A stretch of DNA of 10,770 bases from an uncultured Comamonadaceae bacterium (GCA_946482595.1 CAMLSD010000131.1:1-10770), one strand, 5' to 3'; shown: positions 1-6,644, counted from the stretch's first letter. Notes: generated from the sequence alone by a model not told the origin. Numbers and translations are program-made.

Positions 1-1440
1 CAGGTGGCGCAGTACATCATCCTGATCATTGCCTACATGATCCCGGTGGTGTGGCTGTCGGTGAAGCAGACCGGCGTTCCGGTTCCGCAGCTCGTCTACG
101 GTTACCAGCTCGAGAAGGTGACTGCGAAGGAAAAAGAGCTGCGCGCTGATCCGAAGGAACTCGAGGTCATCGAGATCTACAAGCAGCGTGCCGCGGCAGC
201 CGATGCCAAGCTCAAGGACGTGCCGGCCGCCATGGCAGCCGACAAGGCCGCCGCTGAGCAGAAGCTGGCCGACCTGAAGGCACAGAATGCCCCGCTGAAG
301 GACATCCAGGATGCCGAGAAGGCGCTGGCCTCACTGCCTGCCACCGAAGCCGACGCGAAGAAGGCGTACACGGCAGCCAAGACGCTCAACACCAATCTGG
401 CCAAACCCCTGGCGGGCATGCCGGCTCACGCGACGATCTATGCGGGTGATCCGAATGGTGACGATGCGGCCAAGGCGGCGTTCGACACCTCGCGGCGCAA
501 CTTCCTCGCCCTGGTGTTCTGTCTGATGGTGGGGACGGCAGCCTTGCCGCACATCCTGATGCGCTACTACACCACACCGTCGGTGAAGGAGGCGCGGGAG
601 TCCGTCACCTGGTCCCTGTTCTTCATCTTCCTGCTCTACTTCACGGCGCCGGCCCTGGCTGTGCTGGTGAAGTACGAGATCTTCAGCGTGCTGGTGGGCA
701 CACCGTTCGACAAACTGCCCGAATGGATTGCGGCATGGAACCGGGTCGACCCGGCGCTGCTGTCGGTGGCTGACGTCAACAAGGACGGCATCTTCCAGCT
801 CGGCGAGATGAGGATCGGCGGCGACATCATCGTGCTGGCCACTCCGGCCATCGCGGGTCTGCCGTATGTCGTGTCGGGCATGGTGGCAGCCGGTGGTCTG
901 GCCGCTGCTCTGTCGACGGCTGACGGCCTGCTGCTGACCATCGCCAACGCGCTGTCGCACGACCTGTACTACAAGATGATCGACCCGAATGCACCGACCT
1001 CCCGCCGCGTCATGATCTCCAAGATCCTGCTGCTGGTGGTGGCCCTGTGCGCGGCCTACGTGGCGGCTCAGAAGCCGGCGGACATCCTGTTCCTGGTCTC
1101 TGCGGCGTTCTCGTTCGCGGCGGCGGCGTTCTTCCCGGCGCTGGTGCTCGGCATCTTCTGGAAGCGCGCCAGCAGCATGGGCGCGGTGCTGGGGATGGTG
1201 GCCGGCCTGGGTGTCACGTTCTTCTACATGGTGACGACCCAGCCCTGGCTGCGCGGCATCTTCGGCGTGACCTCGCCCATCGAGCTGTGGTTCGGCATCC
1301 AGCCGATCTCGGCCGGTGTGTTCGGCGTACCGCTGGGCTTTGCAGTGATCATCCTCGTGAGCCTGGTGACTCCGGCTCCGAAGAAGGAAGTCCAGGAACT
1401 GGTGGAGCATGTGCGCTACCCCAACCTGAAGGCTGCCTGA
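1..1440 (+). CDS. Sodium:solute symporter, acetate permease-like (VC_2705-type), 5' end missing
   Basis: This is the C-terminal part of an inner-membrane Na+/solute symporter (SSS family), probably importing acetate or another small monocarboxylate. The reading frame is open to the window edge and the first visible residues are already transmembrane, so the true start lies upstream; the GTG at 4 is not a credible start. Counting from that GTG, residues 1-20 are a membrane helix, and residues about 35-160 are a hydrophilic Ala/Lys/Glu-rich insert predicted as coiled coil. Further helices lie near 165-187, 203-224, 272-300, 335-355, 360-385, 388-410 and 430-458. The SSS-type segment AALSTADGLLLTIANALSHD is at 301-320. 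A loop at 257-268 (DVNKDGIFQLGE) has EF-hand spacing. The substrate is inferred from family resemblance only; a DUF4212 small subunit often precedes such genes but would be outside the window. Family assignment is firm, subfamily and substrate less so. Confidence 0.85.
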   Translation, partial: QVAQYIILIIAYMIPVVWLSVKQTGVPVPQLVYGYQLEKVTAKEKELRADPKELEVIEIYKQRAAAADAKLKDVPAAMAADKAAAEQKLADLKAQNAPLKDIQDAEKALASLPATEADAKKAYTAAKTLNTNLAKPLAGMPAHATIYAGDPNGDDAAKAAFDTSRRNFLALVFCLMVGTAALPHILMRYYTTPSVKEARESVTWSLFFIFLLYFTAPALAVLVKYEIFSVLVGTPFDKLPEWIAAWNRVDPALLSVADVNKDGIFQLGEMRIGGDIIVLATPAIAGLPYVVSGMVAAGGLAAALSTADGLLLTIANALSHDLYYKMIDPNAPTSRRVMISKILLLVVALCAAYVAAQKPADILFLVSAAFSFAAAAFFPALVLGIFWKRASSMGAVLGMVAGLGVTFFYMVTTQPWLRGIFGVTSPIELWFGIQPISAGVFGVPLGFAVIILVSLVTPAPKKEVQELVEHVRYPNLKAA

Positions 1441-1456
1441 GGCAGGTGTTCATTCC

Positions 1457-1478
1457 GGGCCGCTTCGGCGGCCCTTTT
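1457..1478 (+). terminator. Intrinsic terminator 1 after symporter
   Basis: A perfect 7-bp stem, GGGCCGC at 1457-1463 with GCGGCCC at 1468-1474, closes a TTCG tetraloop in the very stable C(UUCG)G context. Four T follow. It begins 17 nt after the symporter stop codon. Confidence 0.85.
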
Positions 1479-1479
1479 C

Positions 1480-1507
1480 AGGCCCGCTCTTCGCAGCGGG
1501 CCTTTTT
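1480..1507 (+). terminator. Intrinsic terminator 2 after symporter
   Basis: A 9-bp perfect stem, AGGCCCGCT at 1480-1488 with AGCGGGCCT at 1495-1503, encloses the loop CTTCGC. The T-run covers 1503-1507. It follows terminator 1 immediately, so symporter transcription is doubly insulated from the rpsF promoter that starts within 15 nt. Confidence 0.85.
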
Positions 1508-1520
1508 GCGTTTGATGGGC

Positions 1521-1526
1521 TATAAT
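1521..1526 (+). promoter_or_regulatory. -10 box of the rpsF operon promoter
   Basis: A perfect TATAAT lies 111 bp upstream of rpsF and directly after the tandem terminators. No good -35 hexamer sits 16-18 bp upstream, because that stretch is the 3' arm of terminator 2, and there is no TGn extension. The predicted start of transcription is near 1533, giving a leader of about 100 nt. Confidence 0.65.
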
Positions 1527-1542
1527 CTTCGGCTTTCCTTGC

Positions 1543-1590
1543 TGCACCCGTTCTTGCACCACCAGGCAGTCGCTTGTGACGGTGCGGGTT
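1543..1590 (+). promoter_or_regulatory. Structured rpsF leader, possible S6:S18 autoregulatory site
   Basis: The leader can fold into a stacked hairpin. ACCC (1546-1549) pairs with GGGT (1586-1589), GCACC (1556-1560) with GGTGC (1581-1585), and GTCG (1569-1572) with TGAC (1577-1580) around a CTTG loop. All unpaired bases are on the 5' side. A second GCACC copy at 1544-1548 could compete for the same GGTGC. Many bacterial rpsF leaders carry a hairpin with a CCG bulge bound by the S6:S18 complex to repress translation; a CCG occurs here at 1548-1550. The pairings are seen directly; equating them with that motif is inference. Confidence 0.45.
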
Positions 1591-1636
1591 GACGCCCGGG
1601 GCAGCTTCCCAACTCTGGAACCCAAAAGGAGTGTCA

Positions 1637-1999
1637 ATGCGTCACTATGAAATCGTATTGCTGATCCATCCGGATCAAAGCGAGCAGGTCAATGCCATGG
1701 TCGAGCGCTACAAGGGCGTGGTGACCGCGGCCGGTGGCAAGGTCCATCGCGTCGAGGACTGGGGCCGCCGTCAGCTGGCCTACATGATCCAGAAGCTCGC
1801 GAAGGCTCATTACATCTGCCTGAACATCGAGTGCTCGAAGGAAACGTTGGCCGAGCTGGAAACCGGCTTCCGCTTCAACGATGCCGTCCTGCGCCACCTG
1901 ACCGTGCAGAAGAGCAAGGCCGAAACCTCTCCGTCCATCATGATGAAGGCCGTCGAGAAGGAAGAAGCCCGCAAGTCCCAGCAGGAAGTTTCGGCCTGA
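1637..1999 (+). CDS. rpsF: 30S ribosomal protein S6
   Basis: S6 binds the central domain of 16S rRNA as a heterodimer with S18 on the platform of the small subunit. The 120-residue product starts [18 protein letters not shown], the typical first strand and helix of the single ferredoxin-like S6 domain, and contains the conserved [15 protein letters not shown] stretch. E. coli S6 is slightly longer, through an acidic tail that is replaced here by a short Lys/Glu-rich end. The ATG at 1637 is chosen because AAGGAG at 1626-1631 sits 5 nt upstream; the in-frame TTG at 1589 would add 16 residues encoded by the leader hairpin and has no ribosome site. It is first in an operon with priB, rpsR and rplI, so S6 and S18 are co-expressed, and it is probably controlled by the leader structure. 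Confidence 0.97.
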   Translation: MRHYEIVLLIHPDQSEQVNAMVERYKGVVTAAGGKVHRVEDWGRRQLAYMIQKLAKAHYICLNIECSKETLAELETGFRFNDAVLRHLTVQKSKAETSPSIMMKAVEKEEARKSQQEVSA

Positions 2000-2034
2000 G
2001 TGCATCCGGCCCCGCTCGCCACTGAAGTCGCTCC

Positions 2035-2316
2035 ATGAACCGCGTGGTTCTGAGTGTCAAGGTGCTCGAGATCAAGGCCTTGCGTTACACCCCCGGCGGT
2101 CTCCCGGCCATCGACCTGCTGCTGCAGCATGAGTCCACGGTCACCGAGGCCGGACACCCACGCCAGGTCCGCCTGGAACTCAAGGCGGTGGTCATCGGGA
2201 AGCTGGCTCATGAAGTCAAGTCGATCGAACTGGGCGCCGCCCGTGAGATCGCCGGCTTCCTGGCAGCGCAGCGCAATGGCCGTGGGGTGGTTCTGCACAT
2301 CACCGAGCTTCACTAG
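2035..2316 (+). CDS. priB: Primosomal replication protein N
   Basis: PriB is a small dimeric single-stranded-DNA-binding protein of the SSB-type OB fold. It stabilises PriA on stalled forks and helps reload DnaB. The 93-residue product begins MNRVVLSVKVLEIKALRYTP and continues with GGLPAIDLLLQHES, the strand-turn-strand pattern of PriB OB folds, and has the later segment VRLELKAVVIGKLAHEV. It is slightly shorter than E. coli PriB (104 residues) but looks complete. The ATG at 2035 is preceded only by a weak GAAG at 2024-2027, 35 nt after rpsF stops, so initiation may depend on ribosomes finishing rpsF. The position between rpsF and rpsR is the classical location of priB in beta- and gammaproteobacteria and supports the call independently of sequence similarity. 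Confidence 0.94.
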   Translation: MNRVVLSVKVLEIKALRYTPGGLPAIDLLLQHESTVTEAGHPRQVRLELKAVVIGKLAHEVKSIELGAAREIAGFLAAQRNGRGVVLHITELH

Positions 2317-2356
2317 TTCGTTTTGAATCGGATCGATAGAAAAGAGAGAGGTCATC

Positions 2357-2641
2357 ATGCCCGCACCTCGTGGTAAGTTTTCCAAGGACCGTAAAGGCAA
2401 GCGCAACCAGCAATCGCTGCTGTTCAAGCGCAAGCGCTTCTGCCGCTTCACCGTCGCCGGCGTCGAAGAGATCGACTACAAGGACGTCGACACCCTGCGC
2501 GACTTCATCGGCGAAAACGGCAAGATCACGCCGGCTCGTCTGACCGGCACGCGCGCCATCTATCAGCGTCAGCTGTCGACGGCCATCAAGCGCGCTCGCT
2601 TCCTGGCCCTGGTGCCGTACAGCGACCAGCACAAGGTCTAA
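2357..2641 (+). CDS. rpsR: 30S ribosomal protein S18
   Basis: S18 partners S6 on the platform of the 30S subunit. The 94-residue product shows the conserved core [21 protein letters not shown], then [20 protein letters not shown] and the basic segment [19 protein letters not shown]. coli S18 has 75 residues; the extra length is a basic N-terminal tail (about residues 1-22, rich in Lys, Arg and Gly) and a few C-terminal residues, as is usual in Burkholderiales. The ATG at 2357 is preceded by the purine tract GAGAGAGG at 2344-2351. The stop codon TAA at 2639-2641 overlaps the AAGGAG ribosome site of rplI, which couples expression of the two genes tightly. Confidence 0.97.
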   Translation: MPAPRGKFSKDRKGKRNQQSLLFKRKRFCRFTVAGVEEIDYKDVDTLRDFIGENGKITPARLTGTRAIYQRQLSTAIKRARFLALVPYSDQHKV

Positions 2642-2653
2642 GGAGTCCCGAAC

Positions 2654-3106
2654 ATGCAAGTGATCCTGCTTGAAAAAGTGGCCAACCTCGGCAACCTGGG
2701 CGACATCGTCAAGGTCAAGGACGGCTATGCCCGCAACTTCCTGATCCCGACCCGCGCTGCACGCCGTGCGACCGAGTCCGCCATCAAGGAATTCGAAGCC
2801 AAGCGCGCCGAGCTCGAGAAGGTCGCCGCCGACAAGCTGTCCGCAGCCCAGGCCACCGGCGAAAAGCTGAGCGGCAAGGCCGTGACGCTGTCCCAGAAGG
2901 CTGGCGTTGATGGCCGTCTGTTCGGTTCGGTCACCAACTTCGACATCGCCGCCGGTCTGGTCAAGATGGGCTTTGAAGTCCACAAGTCCCAGGTCCGCCT
3001 GCCCAATGGTCCGCTGAAGACCGTGGGCGAACACCCCGTCACCGTGGCGCTGCACACGGACGTGGTGGTCGATGTCAACGTGGTGGTGGTCGGCGAAACC
3101 GACTGA
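2654..3106 (+). CDS. rplI: 50S ribosomal protein L9
   Basis: L9 binds domain V of 23S rRNA near the base of the L1 stalk and helps maintain reading frame. The 150-residue product, almost exactly the E. coli length (149), has the N-terminal globular domain [17 protein letters not shown] with the conserved [14 protein letters not shown], then a long central helix (about residues 42-75, Lys/Glu/Ala-rich) and a C-terminal domain with DGRLFGSVT near residue 93. AAGGAG at 2640-2645, overlapping the rpsR stop, sits 8 nt before the ATG. It is the last gene before a strong terminator. Confidence 0.97.
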   Translation: MQVILLEKVANLGNLGDIVKVKDGYARNFLIPTRAARRATESAIKEFEAKRAELEKVAADKLSAAQATGEKLSGKAVTLSQKAGVDGRLFGSVTNFDIAAGLVKMGFEVHKSQVRLPNGPLKTVGEHPVTVALHTDVVVDVNVVVVGETD

Positions 3107-3130
3107 TCAGCGCCTCAGCGCACACCACAA

Positions 3131-3158
3131 GGGCCGGTCTGACCGGCCCTTTTCTTTT
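3131..3158 (+). terminator. Intrinsic terminator of the rpsF-rplI operon
   Basis: An 8-bp perfect stem, GGGCCGGT (3131-3138) with ACCGGCCC (3142-3149), has a 3-nt loop and is followed by TTTTCTTTT. It lies 25 nt after the rplI stop and separates the ribosomal operon from dnaB, although some read-through into dnaB is possible. Confidence 0.9.
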
Positions 3159-3169
3159 GCCTTGCAGGT

Positions 3170-3220
3170 TGTCCCCTGCTGTCCCCATGCAAATCACGGC
3201 TTATCCACAGGCTTGTCCCC
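3170..3220 (+). repeat. Three TGTCCCC direct repeats upstream of dnaB
   Basis: The heptamer TGTCCCC occurs at 3170-3176, 3180-3186 and 3214-3220. The first two are 10 bp apart (one helical turn) and the third is 34 bp further on. Together they flank the DnaA box. Spacing and position suggest a protein-binding array, but short G/C-rich words can recur by chance here. Confidence 0.35.
3201..3209 (+). promoter_or_regulatory. Perfect DnaA box upstream of dnaB
   Basis: TTATCCACA matches the high-affinity DnaA box consensus TTATNCACA in all positions and lies 49 bp before the dnaB start codon. It is AT-rich in an otherwise GC-rich gap. Only one perfect copy is seen, so it is more likely regulatory than an origin. 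Confidence 0.5.
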
Positions 3221-3257
3221 TTGCCCGTGGCCGGGCCCGGCCGTATTGTTGAAGGCT

Positions 3258-4685
3258 ATGTCTGCCATCCTCTTTGAGTCTGAATTCGGCGATGCGCCAC
3301 GTCGTGGCGGTGACGAGGAAGTGGCCCGGTTGCGGATTCCTCCGCATTCGATCGAAGCCGAGCAGAGCGTGCTCGGCGGCCTGCTGATCGACAACGGGGC
3401 CTGGGACCGCGCAGGCGACCTGCTGACCGACAGCGACTTCTATCGTTTCGAGCACAAGCTGATCTATGCCGCCATCGGCGGCCTGATCAACGCGGGCAAG
3501 CCTGCCGACGTCATCACCGTGTTCGAGCAGTTGCAGAGCCTGGGCAAGGCCGAGGAATGCGGCGGGCTCGCCTACCTGAACGCACTGGCCCAGGGTGTGC
3601 CGAGTGCGGCCAACCTGCGCCGCTACGCCGAGATCGTCCGCGAGCGGGCCGTGTTGCGCAAGCTGGTCGCCGCCAGCGACGAGATCGCCACCAATGCGTT
3701 CAACCCGCAGGGTCGCCCGGTGGCACAGATCCTCGATGAGGCTGAAGGCAAGATCTTCAAGATCGGTGAAGAAGGGTCTCGTGGCAAGCAGGGCTTCCAT
3801 TCGATGGATGCACTGGTCGTGGACCTGCTCGACCGTGTGCAGGAGCTGGCCGAGAACGGCGCCGAGGACGTCACCGGCGTGCGCACCGGCTTTTTCGACA
3901 TGGACCGCATGACCTCGGGCCTGCAGCCTGGTGACCTGATCGTGCTGGCTGCCCGCCCGTCGATGGGCAAGACCGCGTTTGCGCTCAACATCGGCGAGCA
4001 CGTGGCCGTGAACGAAGGCCTGCCGGTGGTGGTGTTTTCGATGGAAATGGGCGCAGCGCAACTGGCCTTGCGGGTGGTCGGATCGCTGGGTCGCATCGAT
4101 CAGCAGCACCTGCGCACCGGCGCGCTGCGCGATGACGAATGGTCGCGTCTGTCCGAAGCCGTTGAAAAGCTGCGCAATGCCAGCATCTTCATCGATGAAA
4201 CGCCGGGCCTGAGTCCGAGCGAATTGCGGGCGAGGGCACGGCGTCAGGCCCGCCAGTGCGGGCAGCTGGGCCTGATCATCGTCGACTACCTGCAACTGAT
4301 GAGCGGCAGCGGTGGTGCCAGCGAAGAAAACCGCGCCACGGTGATCGGCGAAATCTCTCGCGGCCTCAAGGCCCTGGCCAAGGAGCTGCGCTGCCCGGTG
4401 ATTGCGCTGTCTCAGCTCAATCGCAGCGTTGAAAGCCGAACCGACAAGCGTCCGATGATGAGCGACCTGCGCGAGTCCGGCGCCATCGAGCAGGATGCCG
4501 ACGTCATCATGTTCATCTACCGCGACGAGTACTACACCAAGGAAGCCTGCAAGGAGCCTGGTGTGGCCGAGATCATCATCGGCAAGCAGCGTAACGGGCC
4601 CGTGGGGACGGTGAAGCTGACCTTCCTCAAGCCGCTCACCAAGTTCGAGAACCTGGCGCCGGGCAGCATCGGCGCCGACTACTGA
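3258..4685 (+). CDS. dnaB: Replicative DNA helicase DnaB
   Basis: DnaB is the ring-shaped hexameric 5'-3' helicase that unwinds the fork and recruits primase. The product has 475 residues, close to the 471 of E. coli. The N-terminal collar domain starts near residue 30 ([18 protein letters not shown]) and is followed by the linker helix and a RecA-fold motor from about residue 205. Walker A is ARPSMGKT with K238 and T239, Walker B is [10 protein letters not shown] with D343, and the conserved [12 protein letters not shown] and IYRDEYY motifs are present. No intein interrupts the P-loop, a common insertion site in this gene. The ATG at 3258 has GAAGG only 2 nt upstream; the frame is open further upstream, but that stretch crosses the rplI terminator and is not family-like. 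A weak TTGCCC-17 bp-TATTGT pair (3221-3249) would start transcription almost at the ATG. Confidence 0.97.
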   Translation: MSAILFESEFGDAPRRGGDEEVARLRIPPHSIEAEQSVLGGLLIDNGAWDRAGDLLTDSDFYRFEHKLIYAAIGGLINAGKPADVITVFEQLQSLGKAEECGGLAYLNALAQGVPSAANLRRYAEIVRERAVLRKLVAASDEIATNAFNPQGRPVAQILDEAEGKIFKIGEEGSRGKQGFHSMDALVVDLLDRVQELAENGAEDVTGVRTGFFDMDRMTSGLQPGDLIVLAARPSMGKTAFALNIGEHVAVNEGLPVVVFSMEMGAAQLALRVVGSLGRIDQQHLRTGALRDDEWSRLSEAVEKLRNASIFIDETPGLSPSELRARARRQARQCGQLGLIIVDYLQLMSGSGGASEENRATVIGEISRGLKALAKELRCPVIALSQLNRSVESRTDKRPMMSDLRESGAIEQDADVIMFIYRDEYYTKEACKEPGVAEIIIGKQRNGPVGTVKLTFLKPLTKFENLAPGSIGADY

Positions 4686-4694
4686 CACACGCAG

Positions 4695-4710
4695 CCGGGC
4701 TGCAGCCCGG
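4695..4710. repeat. 16-bp perfect palindrome after dnaB
   Basis: CCGGGCTGCAGCCCGG reads the same on both strands and lies 9 bp after the dnaB stop codon. There is no T-run on either side, so it is not a complete terminator by itself. It may protect or stabilise the 3' end of the dnaB transcript. Confidence 0.5.
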
Positions 4711-4739
4711 GGCGCCGTCACTGAGGTGAATCACACACG

Positions 4740-4765
4740 ACAAGGGGCCCTGCGGGGCCCCTTGT
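4740..4765. terminator. Two-way hairpin between convergent dnaB and phoH-like gene
   Basis: An 11-bp perfect stem (4740-4750 with 4755-4765) carries a 4-nt TGCG loop. It sits between converging genes and can form in transcripts from either strand. The tracts that follow are only moderately T-rich (TTGTTGTTG on the plus strand), so termination may be incomplete. Confidence 0.7.
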
Positions 4766-4801
4766 TGTTGATGCCTGCGCATCTTGCCTCGCTCGCAGCC
4801 C

Positions 4802-6457
4802 TCAGAGCACCTCGCTGGCGAAATCCGCCAGGCGTGAGCGTTCGCCGCGAGCCAGCGTGACATGTCCGCTGTGCGGCCAGCCCTTGAAGCGGTCGACCGC
4901 GTAGGTCAGGCCTGAGCTGCCCTCGGTCAGGTAGGGCGTGTCGATCTGGGCCAGGTTGCCCAGACAGATGATCTTGGTGCCCGGGCCGGCCCGGGTGATC
5001 AAGGTCTTCATCTGCTTGGGCGTGAGGTTCTGCGCCTCGTCGATGATCACGAACTTGTTCAGGAAGGTGCGCCCGCGCATGAAGTTCAGGCTCTTGATCT
5101 TGATCTTCGAGCGCACCAGTTCGTTGGTGGCGGCGCGGCCCCATTCGCCTGCGGCACCGTCCGACTTTGCGAGCACCTCCAGGTTGTCGTCGAGCGCCCC
5201 CATCCAGGGCGACATCTTTTCCTCTTCGGTGCCGGGCAGGTAGCCGATGTCCTCACCGACCGGCACGGTCACGCGTGTGACGATGATCTCGGTGTAGCGC
5301 CGCTCGTCCAGCACCTGGCTCAGGCCGGCGGCCAGGGTCATCAGCGTCTTGCCGGTGCCGGCCGTGCCGGTCAGGGTGACGAAGTCGCAGTCCGGGTCCA
5401 TCAGCAGGTTCAGCGCAAAGTTCTGTTCGCGATTGCGCGCCGTGACACCCCAGACGGCATTCTTCTGATGGGTGTATTCCTTCAGCGTGCGAAGCACCGC
5501 CGTCTTGCCGGTGATCTCGGTGACCTTGGCATGCAGCGGGGCGGCACCCGGTGCCTCCAGGTAGACGAACTGATTCACCATCAGCGCGGGCACCATCGGG
5601 CCGCTGATGCGGTAGTAGGTCGAGCCGCCTTGTTGCCAGCTCTCCATCGTCTTGCCGTGCCGCTCCCAGAAATCGGCCGGCAGCGGCAGCACACCGGTGT
5701 AGAGCAGGTCGCCGTCTTCCAGCGTCTTGTCGTTGTAGTAGTCCTCGGCAGGCAGGCCCAGTGCGCGGGCCTTGATGCGCATGTTGATGTCCTTGGACAC
5801 CAGCACCACGTCGCGCTGCGTGTGCTGTCGCCGAAGGGCCTGCACCACACCGAGGATCTGGTTGTCGGCCTTGCCTTGCGGCAGGCCTTCGGGCAGCTTC
5901 ACGTCGACCAGCTGCGTCTGGAAGAAAAGCTTGCCGCCCGCCTCGCGGTGGCCCGTGCGTGACAGCGCAATGCCCTCGGGCATGCCCGTGGCGTCATTGC
6001 CGGCCGCCAGCCCGTCGAGCTCGCGGCTGACCTGGCGTGCATTGCGGGCGACCTCGGACATGCCACGCTTGTGGCTGTCGAGCTCCTCCAGCGTGATCAT
6101 CGGCAGATAGATGTCATGTTCCTCGAAGCGGAACAGTGACATCGGGTCATGCATCAGCACATTCGTGTCGAGCACGAACAGCTTGGGCGGGCCTTCGCTG
6201 CGCACGCGCTTGGGCCGGGGTGCCGGGGCGGGTGCCTTGCTGACCGCCTTGGTCGGTGCCTCGCTGGTCGTGCGCGCGGCAACCGGGCTCTGCACATGAG
6301 GTGTGGGTTTGCTGCGTGTGTCGAGCAGATCCAGCACGGCGGGGGAGGTGGGCTCCGTCTTGCCGGAACGTTTGGCAGTGCGCGGGGCAGCCTGGGCGTC
6401 GATGTCGGCGGGGGAAAGCAGGGTGGCTTTTTTGGTCGGAGGCTTGGGCAGTGGCAT
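4802..6457 (-). CDS. PIN domain-PhoH family ATPase (PhoH2-like architecture)
   Basis: The 551-residue protein fuses a PIN-type nuclease domain to a PhoH ATPase. Residues 1-88 are a Pro/Ala/Lys-rich disordered leader. The PIN domain spans about 92-240 with LFVLDTNVLMHDP (D97) and acidic ITLEELD further on. The PhoH domain from about 340 has Walker A GTAGTGKT at 364-371 (K370) and Walker B FVIIDEAQ with D473/E474. Proteins of this layout (PhoH2, YlaK) are thought to be ATP-dependent RNA-unwinding ribonucleases; mycobacterial PhoH2 has a small antitoxin partner, but none is seen here. The ATG at 6457 is preferred over a TTG at 6490, because the latter lies in the T-run of the upstream terminator. 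No strong ribosome site is visible. It is convergent with dnaB. Domain calls are firm; the cellular role is unknown. Confidence 0.9.
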   Translation of the reverse strand: MPLPKPPTKKATLLSPADIDAQAAPRTAKRSGKTEPTSPAVLDLLDTRSKPTPHVQSPVAARTTSEAPTKAVSKAPAPAPRPKRVRSEGPPKLFVLDTNVLMHDPMSLFRFEEHDIYLPMITLEELDSHKRGMSEVARNARQVSRELDGLAAGNDATGMPEGIALSRTGHREAGGKLFFQTQLVDVKLPEGLPQGKADNQILGVVQALRRQHTQRDVVLVSKDINMRIKARALGLPAEDYYNDKTLEDGDLLYTGVLPLPADFWERHGKTMESWQQGGSTYYRISGPMVPALMVNQFVYLEAPGAAPLHAKVTEITGKTAVLRTLKEYTHQKNAVWGVTARNREQNFALNLLMDPDCDFVTLTGTAGTGKTLMTLAAGLSQVLDERRYTEIIVTRVTVPVGEDIGYLPGTEEEKMSPWMGALDDNLEVLAKSDGAAGEWGRAATNELVRSKIKIKSLNFMRGRTFLNKFVIIDEAQNLTPKQMKTLITRAGPGTKIICLGNLAQIDTPYLTEGSSGLTYAVDRFKGWPHSGHVTLARGERSRLADFASEVL

Positions 6458-6483
6458 CGTGAGGGCGGTTGCTTCAGGCTTTG

Positions 6484-6519
6484 AAAACAAAAAAGCCGCA
6501 CAGCAAGCTGTACGGCTTT
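6484..6519 (-). terminator. Intrinsic terminator, minus strand, between peroxiredoxin and phoH-like gene
   Basis: Read on the minus strand, AAAGCCG (6519-6513) pairs with CGGCTTT (6498-6492), then after one mismatch ACAG pairs with CTGT around a 4-nt loop. The run TTTTTTGTTTT follows on 6494-6484. It ends only about 27 nt before the phoH-like ATG. It probably ends the peroxiredoxin transcript and the small RNA proposed here. Confidence 0.88.
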
Positions 6520-6556
6520 GCGTTCATGCAGGAGGAGCGACTCAACGGCATGAACC
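6485..6556 (-). ncRNA. Candidate small RNA with anti-Shine-Dalgarno loop
   Basis: On the minus strand, GTTCATGC (6555-6548) pairs perfectly with GCATGAAC (6529-6522). The 18-nt loop is CGUUGAGUCGCUCCUCCU, which contains CUCCUCCU, complementary to ribosome-binding sites. Two nucleotides later the strong intrinsic terminator begins, so stem-loop plus terminator make a compact RNA of about 70 nt. This is the usual layout of trans-acting bacterial sRNAs. CCUCC-loop RNAs are known in alpha- and betaproteobacteria, including toxic small RNAs found in clone-library toxicity screens. A CATAAT box at 6558-6563 is too close to the stem to drive the full-length RNA, so processing from the peroxiredoxin 3' UTR is as likely as an own promoter. 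The structure is seen; function is inference. Confidence 0.6.
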
Positions 6557-6644
6557 CATTATGCACAAGTCGACCCGACGAACAATGACAGCCCGCCGAT
6601 GCCGTGAAACAGTCCGCAGACACGGACGATTCGAATCCGGAGCC

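Noticed and set aside
331..1410. A 359-codon minus-strand open frame opposite the symporter.
   Set aside because: It is a shadow of the symporter, composed mostly of Arg, His, Gln and Asp with no recognisable motif.
1589..1636. An upstream TTG start that would extend rpsF by 16 residues.
   Set aside because: The codons fall in the leader hairpin, there is no ribosome site, and the ATG at 1637 has AAGGAG at ideal spacing and gives the family N terminus.
3170..3257. A replication origin near the DnaA box.
   Set aside because: There is a single perfect box, no AT-rich unwinding region, and no dnaA or dnaN nearby.
3945..3990. A possible intein at the dnaB P-loop.
   Set aside because: The Walker A motif is uninterrupted and the protein has normal length.
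3201..4721. A 500-codon minus-strand open frame opposite dnaB.
   Set aside because: It is a shadow of dnaB with the same unstructured Gln/His/Arg-rich composition, and no ribosome site.
4695..4765. A mobile-element end suggested by adjacent inverted repeats after dnaB.
   Set aside because: No transposase, target duplication or partner end is seen; hairpins between convergent genes are adequately explained as terminator structures.
6550..6588. A 12-codon plus-strand frame (ATG at 6550) preceded by GGAGGAG at 6531-6537.
   Set aside because: The apparent ribosome site is the complement of the anti-SD loop of the candidate sRNA, the spacing of 12 nt is long and the product is tiny.
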